The translations under genes and the position numbers were made by a program. DNA of 64,000 bases, taken from positions 1-64,000 of the forward strand of contig MCFH01000083.1 in assembly GCA_002104945.1 (NCBI GenBank), read 5' to 3'. Under the pieces are notes generated by a model. It searched no databases. It saw only the letters and a program-made list of their open reading frames with translations, and was not told the DNA's origin. This document shows, one piece after another, positions 24,948 to 35,300 of the stretch. Source of the DNA: Piromyces finnis (Eukaryota > Neocallimastigomycota > Neocallimastigomycetes > Neocallimastigales > Neocallimastigaceae). Position 1 is the first letter of the stretch. Every line of letters starts with the position of its first letter.

Positions 24948-26918
24948 ATGAAGTTAAATATTATTTTAAGTATTATTCAATCTTTGTTGCCATTAAGCTT
25001 GGCTGCCACACTTAGGGAATCCGCCTCTCATGTAAAAGATATATACTTGCCTGACCCATCAGTTACCTATTACAATGACACTGAAGGCTACCCAAATCAA
25101 GATTTCGTCAAACATATAAATACTAATCATATTGATCCAAATACCCCGGATTATCTTGAACAAATTTATGATTTTAGAAAAATTGCTACTGATTTTATCA
25201 ATTATTCTTTTCCTGAACTAGAAATATCTGATTATTCAAGTATTACTTATGGAGAAAATTCTATTTTAGTGGGTTATCACAATAAACAAACTATTAATAG
25301 CATTCCAGTTTTGAACTCAGATATTACAATTACAATTAATGCTGAAACTGGATTAATTATTAATAAAAGTTTTTTAACAATTAATAATGTTAGTGACGTA
25401 GAAACTTCCGATATATTGAATGCTGATGATATAACTAAAAAAATAAATCTAATAGAAGCAATAAATATTATTACTAAAGAATATGAATTATTTGAAGATG
25501 AATTTAACTATAATGATGTTATTTTCACACAAGATCCAATCGAAAAAGGAATTATTATAAAAAATGTACCATTTACTACAGATAAGAAAATTATTGCCAA
25601 GATGGGGTATTATGGTACAAAAGAAGAAAATGAAGAAACAAAATTAAATTTAATTTGGAATATTAAATTTAATTATGAGTATCAATATTATACTATTCAA
25701 TATGATATTCCCCAAAAAAAAATACTAACCGTTTATGATAATATAAGTAACTTAAATGTTATTCCATATGACAATATGGGAACTATTGATGGGGATGATT
25801 GGTACTTTAAAATAATCGAAAACGCCTTTATTAAAAATGCTTCACCAAACGGCTGGAATAAAGTTGGAAATATCAATTATTATGTTACAATGGGCAATAA
25901 TGCACGAGTATATTCAAACATTGAAAATCGTGAAACAATTGCTGATTATAACCAACAATTTAATTTCAGATATAATAAAAACTTTAGTAATGATAAAAAC
26001 AAAGAAGCTAGTGTAACCAATACATTTTATCTTATCAATTTAATGCATGATATATTTTTTAATCTTGGATTTACTGAAGAAAAAGGTAATTTCCAAGTTG
26101 AAAATTATTCAGGAAAAGGTATTGGTAATGATCCAATGACTGTTATTATTCATAACTATCATTTTGCTTCTGACGCAGTAGAAATGAATGGTAAAGATCT
26201 TGTAAGAAAATACTTTTACCAAAATTGTCCGTTTATGTGTACATCTACACCTTCCGATGGACAATATCCAATAATTCATATGACTAATTTAGATTATGCT
26301 ACTGCTAATCATGGAATTATTCATGAATACACCCATGCAGTTACTCGAAGAATGTCATCCTATGGTAGAAACGATAATTGCTTTTCCGATGGTAATTCCA
26401 GCGAAATGAATGAAGCACTCAGTGAATTTTTCGCATCTTCTATTGCTTTTAAGAAAAAAAACAATCCAACTAAATTTGGTGATTTGTATACTGTACCAGA
26501 TATAAGTAAGTATGCTCACGCTTTTGGGGAATTTTTTGCTGGTGCTCTAAGTGACGCTTTTTTCTTAGTTTGTGATTATTATAGATGTGATCCAAATATG
26601 TTACAAGAATTTGGTAATATGGAATTGTATGAACTTCCATATAATGTAATCTTCTTGACCAATGTTTTAAATGCTTTATCACATGTTACTTGCAAGCCAT
26701 ATTATATTGATTTAAGAAATGCTATTATCGAAGAAGCTGAGAATAATTATATAATTAGAGACGACAAATTCTTTAAATGTTTATTGTGGATTGGTTTTGC
26801 TAAAAGAGGTCTTGGCTATAACGCTAATAATGAAATAGAATATAGAAATGGAAATTATCATTATATCAACAATTATGATGTTCCAGAAAGTTGTAAAGAT
26901 TATTCCTATTTAATTTAA
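24948..26918 (+). CDS. Secreted M36-type (fungalysin-like) metallopeptidase M36-B, intact
   Basis: 656 residues. Signal peptide ~1-20 (ends LAA). The propeptide region at about 50-250 contains an FTP/PepSY-like stretch (IPVLNSDITITINAETGLI). The catalytic domain runs from about 290. The zinc site is HEYTH at residues 459-463 (26322-26336), and NEALSEFF about 30 residues on provides the third ligand. The C-terminal helical part has several Cys. It differs clearly in sequence from M36-A, so the two are old paralogues rather than products of the recent duplication. Expected role: extracellular protein degradation. The zinc ligands and catalytic Glu are all present, so activity is plausible. Confidence 0.9.
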   Translation: MKLNIILSIIQSLLPLSLAATLRESASHVKDIYLPDPSVTYYNDTEGYPNQDFVKHINTNHIDPNTPDYLEQIYDFRKIATDFINYSFPELEISDYSSITYGENSILVGYHNKQTINSIPVLNSDITITINAETGLIINKSFLTINNVSDVETSDILNADDITKKINLIEAINIITKEYELFEDEFNYNDVIFTQDPIEKGIIIKNVPFTTDKKIIAKMGYYGTKEENEETKLNLIWNIKFNYEYQYYTIQYDIPQKKILTVYDNISNLNVIPYDNMGTIDGDDWYFKIIENAFIKNASPNGWNKVGNINYYVTMGNNARVYSNIENRETIADYNQQFNFRYNKNFSNDKNKEASVTNTFYLINLMHDIFFNLGFTEEKGNFQVENYSGKGIGNDPMTVIIHNYHFASDAVEMNGKDLVRKYFYQNCPFMCTSTPSDGQYPIIHMTNLDYATANHGIIHEYTHAVTRRMSSYGRNDNCFSDGNSSEMNEALSEFFASSIAFKKKNNPTKFGDLYTVPDISKYAHAFGEFFAGALSDAFFLVCDYYRCDPNMLQEFGNMELYELPYNVIFLTNVLNALSHVTCKPYYIDLRNAIIEEAENNYIIRDDKFFKCLLWIGFAKRGLGYNANNEIEYRNGNYHYINNYDVPESCKDYSYLI

Positions 26919-29839
26919 TATAATATAATATAATATAATATAATTATATGATATATTTATTCCTATTTTATTAAAGAAGATCAAATCACAAAATAATAAA
27001 ATATTAAAAATAATATAAAATATAAAATAAAGTGATAGAATATAAAGTATAAAATATAAAATTTAAAATAAAATATAAAATATATAAAGTATAAAATAAG
27101 GTGATAGAATATAAAGTATGAAATATAAAATATAAAATAAAATGATAAAATATAAGATATAAAATATAAAATATAGTGATAGAATATAAAGTATGAAATA
27201 TAAAATATAAAATAAAATGATAAAATATAAGATATAAAATATAGTGATAGAATATAAAGTATGAAATATAAAATATATAATAGTATTTACATTTAATTAA
27301 AATGATTAATTTTAATAAAAAAGAATATTTTAAAAAAAATTTTAAATTTTAAAGTAAGGGAATTATCAATCACAATTTAATATAAAATAGATTTTTTTAA
27401 AAAACTCTTTCTTTATGAGAAAGATATATTATTTTTTTATATATATTTTTATAAATTCATTAAAATGAAATTTGTTTAAACTTATTTTATCATGTTTTAC
27501 CATAAATTATCAAATTTTGATATAAAAATATGAATAATATTTTTATTGGTATATGAAGAAAATATTTATTTATTCTTATTCCATTTTTATATAATATATA
27601 ACCTGAAAAGATTAGTATAATATTCTATTTGTATTATTATTGTAATATTACTTTTTGTTATGATAATTTTATTTTATAATGTTACATTCCATATATTTTA
27701 ATAAAATTTTATTTTTTATAATTTTTTAACATGGAATATTTCAATATTCTTTAAAAAAAAAAAAGATAAAAATCATTTTTATTATAGTCAAATTTTTATA
27801 TTTTATTTTATCTGAGATTTTTATAAATTTTATTGTTTTATACTTTATTTATTCATTTTCTGAATTAGTTATTATGTAAACATAACATGTTATTCATATT
27901 TTCATATAATATTTAATTTTACTGTATTTTCTTTTATGTACATTAGACCATTCTTTATCAATTTTATTTATTAATGCTAAATGTAGAAATTATGAAATAT
28001 TTTTTAAAGATAATAGCAATATATTTTTATCACTAAAGTTTAGGATTAATTTCAATAACTTTTTTTTTATTATTGAAACAAATATATATATATAAAAAAA
28101 AAAAAAATAGTTGATTTTATTATTATAAATGATATATCAATTATTAATAGACAGTACAGTCTAGATTCTTTAAGATCATTCTTCGATTTTCAATCTGTCA
28201 TTACAATAAAAATTGTATCGCGTATAATAATTGTAATAATTAAATCGATTAAATATCTATCTGTTTCTTTTCAAGAAGTAAAAGGAATTTGGGATTTAAA
28301 AGCAACTATATATCCCGTATTATTCTTCGAAATTATAACCTATTATATCCGGAAAAAGACTTCTTTACTTCTTTATACGCAAATCACTTAAAATATAAAC
28401 TAAAGGTTATAAATAATAATAATATTATTAATTTATTTTTATATTTTAAGTTTATGGAACAAATATAAATGCTTCATTGAAAATGGTCTCAAACTAAATA
28501 TAAAAATTAAGAAAAATCAAGTCAAGCATCATACAAAGCTTGAAGTATTTAATTAGCTGAATTTCTATTCAGTTTATTTGGTAATTTTTATTGATAATTT
28601 CAGTTTTTTAATAGAAAATAATTTCTTTGAATTAGATTATGAATACTAGATTATTTTATATGTATAATTTCTACTTGATTTTAGGGGTAGGAGAATTTGA
28701 AAGATATATACTAAATTTGATAAACAAGTAAATTAAAATTATCTGGATTATACTAACTTTTATTCATGTTTTAAGTATACATTAATTAATTAAATTTATT
28801 ATGTTTAATAATATAAATATTAAGAAGACTTATGGTCAACTTGTTAAGAAGATATTCCAAAAAAAAAAAAGTATAATAATAGTAACGGCGATAAAAATAA
28901 TATAATGATAGTGTAAACTCCAATTTTATTAATTTAAATAATTCTATTCATTTAAATAATCAAATAACTAAGTGATTAATACAAATTTTAATTATGCAAT
29001 TAATAATATACATATTATTTATAATAGAATTGGAATTGTTAGATTCATTCTTAGAAAGAATAATTAGAATTAATAATTAATAATATGGTTGAAAGAAATG
29101 GGTAAGAATAAAATTAAATGAAATAATTAATCAATACAACCATTTTTTTTTTTTTTTGTTGTTGTTGTTGTTGTTATAGAAATATTTCTTAGTAATTTAT
29201 TTATATTTTTATTGGGTAGCATTGGTTAACATTTAGTAGATATAAAGCAACAAGAAGTAAAAATGCCCGGTAGGAACAACTTTGCTGATAATGATCATTA
29301 TTTTGTTCTATTGTATATAATTAAAATTCTTCAAGTGTTAACAAAACATTTCCATTATAATTATTATAATACCTAAAACTCTAAAATAAATTCGATTATC
29401 AATTATAAATTTATTTCCATGTGGAATCATAAATATGTAAATTTAAATATATAATATATAATATATAATATATATTAATATAAGTATTATAATCTATCAT
29501 ATATATTAATTCCAAAAACAATATATTAATTTAAATTATAAATTTAATTTTGGTTTATTAAGAATTAAAACTTTTTTTAATGAAACTTTATTAATTTATG
29601 AATTTGTGTTACGTTTCCGAAATTATATTAAATTTATTTTCCTTTTTTTTTTTTTTTTTTTTTTTATTATTATATTAAATTTTTAATAGATTTTAAAAAG
29701 TCTAATATATATTTAATATATGAAATTTATATTTCTTATTATATTAACAATATATCAAGGAAATAAATATAAAAGAAAAAAGAAAATACACTAATTTTTT
29801 TTTATTTATTTAAAATATAACTTTATAATTATTGATTTA

Positions 29840-29877
<38 letters not shown>

Positions 29878-29979
29878 TATAATATTTAAACTAAAAATAA
29901 AAAAGTAGAATTGAAATTATAACTTAGATATACTAAATTAGGAAAAGCAAAGAAAAGAAAAGAAAGTAAAATAAAATTC

Positions 29980-30010
<31 letters not shown>

Positions 30011-30023
30011 TTAAAATAGTATA
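26919..30023. other. 3.1-kb AT-rich intergenic region (right)
   Basis: Counterpart of 8965-12063, including the minisatellite at about 26994-27285. The possible relic at ~28140-28390 is conserved in sequence, but its upstream A run differs in length, which removes the open start seen on the left. (AAT)n lies at ~29841-29876 and a long A run just before 30008. No gene is supported. Confidence 0.5.
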
Positions 30024-30752
30024 ATGACAAAGTTATTTTTTCTATTTATTTTATCTATACTACTTATAAAGGTTTTCTGTAATGATAAATTTGATGATAT
30101 ACCTAGAGAAGAAATTTATAAATTAGTAGAAGGTCATATATCTAAAAAGTATGGTAAAAGTTTAGATTACATATATAATGCCTATGTTCCAGATAGCCGT
30201 GCTAAAGCTTTTTATATTGAAGTTACACAACTTGCTAACGGTTATAGTATAGGAGAAAAAGCAAAGATTTATATCAAACTTAAGGATTACACTCTTTCTG
30301 ATAACCTTGATTTTGTATTAAATGATTACACTATTACTGATAATTTGGAATTTGTATCGAGTGGTAATGAAAGATATATTGAAGGTAAAGAACCTATGAA
30401 TCTCGAAGAATTTATTCAATTTTTCATTGATAAAAAATTTGGTGGACAATATAAAGCAGATTTAAGTAAATATATAATACAAGAAGGAGGAGGGGATAGT
30501 AAAGGAGAACCCCACTATTATACTTTAACTAATGTAGATTTCATTAATGAAGCTGATTTAGGTTACAAAAATAATGAATTCACAGTTTATGAATTTTATC
30601 AACACGTTCCAGGATATACTGATCTTTATGAATTATATTATTACGCTGGAACTAATTATCGAGAAAAAGACTGTAATGGATATATTGCTTATGGTGTGTT
30701 TGCTTATACTCGTGAAGTTAAAGTTGATGAATTATTCTGCTATAGAGGATAA
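30024..30752 (+). CDS. Secreted protein of unknown function (right copy)
   Basis: Encodes the same 242-residue protein as 12064-12792, with a signal peptide, acidic Tyr-rich mature part and DYT.(S/T)DNL.FV internal repeat. Full conservation in both copies, without even silent change that I can see, supports either very recent duplication or a single locus. Function unknown; likely extracellular. Confidence 0.8.
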   Translation: MTKLFFLFILSILLIKVFCNDKFDDIPREEIYKLVEGHISKKYGKSLDYIYNAYVPDSRAKAFYIEVTQLANGYSIGEKAKIYIKLKDYTLSDNLDFVLNDYTITDNLEFVSSGNERYIEGKEPMNLEEFIQFFIDKKFGGQYKADLSKYIIQEGGGDSKGEPHYYTLTNVDFINEADLGYKNNEFTVYEFYQHVPGYTDLYELYYYAGTNYREKDCNGYIAYGVFAYTREVKVDELFCYRG

Positions 30753-31126
30753 ATAAAAAAAAAAAAAAAGACATTATATCAATTATTATTTCATTTTAAA
30801 AAAAAAAAAAAATCGATAAATTAAAAATAAACTTCTTATTAAAGAAGATGAACAGAGAAATAAATAAAAAATAAAACTAAAAGATTATAAGACTATATAT
30901 AATATAAATTTCATGAATATAAAAAAATATATAATAAATACAATGTTTATTTTATAAATTATATCATATTATCATATGTTGAATTATTATATAAAGGTAT
31001 ATTATAATATATATTTAAAAAAGTATATATAATATATATAGAAATATTAAAAATTCACGTTTTTATATAATTTATTTAAGTAATAAAATAAAAGTTTTAC
31101 CTAAAAGATAGTAAATAAAAATGATG

Positions 31127-31172
<46 letters not shown>

Positions 31173-32126
31173 ATAATAAATGTATATATATAAGAGCAAA
31201 AATAAAACAATAAATAAAATTATTAAAAAATATATGTATGTAAAAATTTTATTTTAAGCATAATTCTATTGTGAGCTATTTACTTTAAATATTTTTAAAA
31301 TATAATAGTAACATGATAATAAATACTATTTAATTTTTATAATATTGATTATTATTTCAAAATAAATCTTGTATAATATGTTATAGAGAGCGTTTTTATA
31401 CAAAAACCCTCGTATATTACTACAATATAATATATATATATATTTTCTTCTATTCTTAAAATATCACTGTGATAACTGTGATATTTCAATTAATTAATTG
31501 ATAATTGATGAAATCGATATTTGCATTAATACTCTTATTCCTCTTATTCTATTTTGTAGTAAAGATATATAACAACAAATTTCACATAAATTTTTTCTTT
31601 AAGGGTTAAAATTTTAATCATTTCATTTAATAATTAATTATTATTTCAATAATGTAATAATGTAATACATTAAAAATGTAATACTGAATTAAATTCATAA
31701 CATAATATAGAAAGCAAAGTTTAAAATTTAAAAAATATTAAGATATTAAAACAAAATAGATACAATATATATCACTTGTAGTATTTAGTATTGAATGAAT
31801 TTCAATATACCAAAAAATAGCATTAAAATGTACAATTTTTATAGCCCTTTTATTATTTCAAAGTCTCATGGTCTCATGTAATATTAATTAAATAAAAATT
31901 ATCTCAAAATGAATAATATTTTTCACATATAATTTTTATATGTGTTGTTAATAAGTAAAATTTTTATTTTTAATTATACCATTATTCTTATATAAATTAT
32001 ATAATTTTCTTTATTTTTTATTGATATATTGCCTGTGTTTACACTGGTTTAAAATATTTATATATATAAATGAAATAATAACAATATACAATAATTAAAA
32101 CTAACCCTTTAATTATCTTTTAGAAA
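30753..32126. other. AT-rich intergenic region (right) up to the Copia target
   Basis: Counterpart of 12793-14160. The (AT)n run at ~31130-31166 is longer than on the left. No gene. It ends at the TAGTA target site of C1. Confidence 0.6.
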
Positions 32127-32131
32127 TAGTA
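32127..32131. other. C1 target-site duplication, left (TAGTA)
   Basis: The same 5 bp recur at 38126-38130 after the element, and only one copy is present at the empty site in the left block. Confidence 0.95.
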
Positions 32132-32366
32132 TGTCAGATAAATTTAGTTTACACTTAAATTTATTTATAAAACTATTTGGGTTTTTATAATCTTTTATTT
32201 ATTTATATTTATTTTATAATATAAATATTGTAACTTTCTTAAAATCTTTTTATTAAAAAATAACCAAAGAATAAAAATGTAGTACAATATTAATTTATAA
32301 TTTTATAAAATACAAATACATAAAAAATACATAAAATATTATTTTGGAATGTATTTTATTTTCACA
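32132..32366 (-). repeat. C1 3' LTR (235 bp)
   Basis: TGTCAGATAAATTT...TTTTCACA on the plus strand, the same as 37891-38125. It is the 3' LTR because the element reads on the minus strand. Confidence 0.96.
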
Positions 32367-32379
32367 CTCCCCCAAAGTT
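32367..32379 (-). promoter_or_regulatory. C1 polypurine tract
   Basis: On the minus strand the tract reads AACTTTGGGGGAG directly before the 3' LTR, the expected place and composition for plus-strand priming. Confidence 0.85.
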
Positions 32380-32388
32380 ATAAATTCA

Positions 32389-35300
32389 TTATTTGTATTT
32401 ATATAATAAACTATCTCTAAATATTTTCATTTTATTTTTATTCAAGTATTTAGTAAAACCATCTGCTAAATTTTCTTCTGATTTTATATATTCTAGACTG
32501 ATTTTATTTTCTTTAATTAATTCTCTTACTTTATGGTACTTAATATCAATATGTTTTGACTTTGGATTAATCGTTTCATTATTTGCGTTGTAAATAGTTG
32601 CTTGATTATCAATATTGATTTTTAAGCATTCTTCCTTTATTTTTAATTCACTAAAAATATTTCTATACCACAGAGCTTGCTTTGAGCATTCACAAAGTCC
32701 ATAATATTCTGCTTCGGCGGTTGAAGTTGATACACATTTTTGCAGTTTTGAGTACCAGCTTGTTGGTCCATTTCCCAATAAAAATACAAATCCAGTGGTA
32801 GATTTTCTTGTTTCTTCATCTCCCCCATAGTCTGAATCTACAAAAATCTTCAAATTTAAGTTTCTTTCAAAACGGATTCCATAATGAGGATTTTCTTTCA
32901 GATATTTGAATATTTGTAATACATTCTTCCAATTTTGGATAGTAGGATTTTGTGAGAACCTAGATGCTTTGGTTACTGAAAATAAGATATCTGGACGAGT
33001 ACCTATGGCTAAATATAAAAGACTTCCTATTGCAGCTCTATAAGTAGTAGGGTCAAAAGGCTGATTGAGTTGTTCATCATTCTTGATTGGTGTAGTTGTC
33101 TTTGATCCTCTGCAGTTTTCTAAACCAAATTTGTGTAATATATCCTTTAAATACCTTTCTTGATGTAACAAATACCCATCTTTTAACGTTTCTACTTTGA
33201 TTCCTATGATGAAATTTGCATCACCAACATCCGTGATAACATATTTCTCTTTAATTAATTTAATAGTTTTATCTATTTCTTCCTTTTTACCAGTTATTAG
33301 GATGTCATCAACATATATTCCAACTAAACATACTAATTTATTGTTTTTGGTCTTTATAAATATGCATGGTTCGCTAACTAATTTCTGAAATCCTAGTTCA
33401 ATGAGAGTATTGCTGATGTTGTTATTCCATTCTCTTGCTGCTTGTTTTAAGCCATATAATGCTTTATTTAATTTCCATAATCCTTTTTTATACATTTTAT
33501 CTCCTTCAGGTGCTTTCATATATATATCTTCCTTTAAATCTGCATACAAATATGCGGCCTTAACATCTAATTGATGGATTTTATAGTTATTAATTGCAGC
33601 TATTCCTATTAGGATTCTTAATGAGTCTTGTTTTAGAGTAGGAGAAAAGGTCTCATTGTAGTCTTCTCCATATTCTTGTGTAAAACCTCTGGCTACAAGT
33701 CTAGCTTTGTATTTTTCTATCTCACCAGTGCTATTCCTTTTTATCTTAAATACCCATCTTGAATCAATAATATTGGCGTCTTCTGGAACTTCATCTATTC
33801 TTTTGAACACTTTTCTTTCTTTCATATTTAGCAATTCGGCTTCTATTGCTTTTATCCACTTATCCTTATCTTTTCTTTTAAATATATCATTATAGGAATT
33901 TGGCTCCTTGATTTGTGCTATAGTTAGCGCCACTTCCTTAATTTTCTTCTTTTCTGGTTCATGTTCATGTGGCTTACTAAATTTTTCTTCTATGACATCT
34001 TCACTTGGAACAAGTTTCCGCTTTCTTGGGAATTTTTCTTCCTTTGGTGGATGATTTTCATTTAATTTAAAATTTTTATTGGATTTTAATTTTCTATTTA
34101 GATTTCTCTTATTCAAAAAATTTTGTTTTGATAATAACTTTTTCTTATCAAAAAATTTTTTCTTAGATTTATCTTTATTGATTGGATCTTTAATTTCATT
34201 TTTATTTTTTAAATTTCTCAAATTATATTCCTTTTTATTTTGATTATTTAAATTACTTTCTTTTTCATCAGAAATATTTTTAAATTTGGACTTTTCTTCA
34301 GGAATATTGATATTTTCTTTATTCAAATTTCTTCTTATTTCATTCTCATTAATAGGTATGTAATTTTTCTTATAATATTCTTCATTCTTATAATTTACTT
34401 TTACATTTGAATAATTATTTTCTATTTCTTTTCTATTATTTTTATTTATATTATTTTTGACACTCTCAATATTTTCAAAATCAATTTTCTTTCTTGTTCC
34501 TAAATCAATGTCAGGACTCAGGATATTTAAAAAATCATTATTGTCAATTTCTCCAGTTAAATCATTTATCTCCATTTCTGATGGTGTTTTTAATACTTCT
34601 TCAATTAATTCATTTTTATTTACAATGTCTGAATTTTCTTCTATAAAATAAACATTTCCTTTTGCATTCAGGTATTTATTATTCCTTTTATTATCCTTTG
34701 ATATATTTGAATTGTCTTTACTGTTTATATTTTTATTTTTCTTGTCGTCATTTCTCTTTATATTCACTTCTTTAATTTCACAAATTTCAGTTTCGTCAGC
34801 ACTATTATATTTTAAATTATTATATTTTAAATTATTTTCTTCCAAGGTAAAGTTATTTATATTGCCGTCGTTACTTCCTGAAATGTCATTATTGTTTTCT
34901 TTTTCTTTATTGGTTTCACTTACAGATTCCATTGAAGTACTTATTTTAATTTCTTTATTTTCTTCCATTTCTTCAATTTTCTGGTAATTATTTTTGTTCA
35001 AACGTTCTTTTTTCTTTTCTTTTAGTTTAATATAGTCTAAGAGATTTAAGTCTTCTTCTTCTGAGTCTTCTATACTCATATTACTATCATTAGTGTCCTC
35101 GCAGACTTGCATAAAACTTTCAGAACTATTATTTTTTTCTTTATTTAATAGTGACGTGAGCTTATCCAGCTTTTCTTCTATATTTCTAAATTTTTCTTCA
35201 TAATTTACTTCTTTTAAGTCTTCTTTATTACTAGTTTTATCATTGAGTGTTTCTAGGTTTTCATTCATTAATTTATCATTTTCATTTGAAATGTCCTTTT

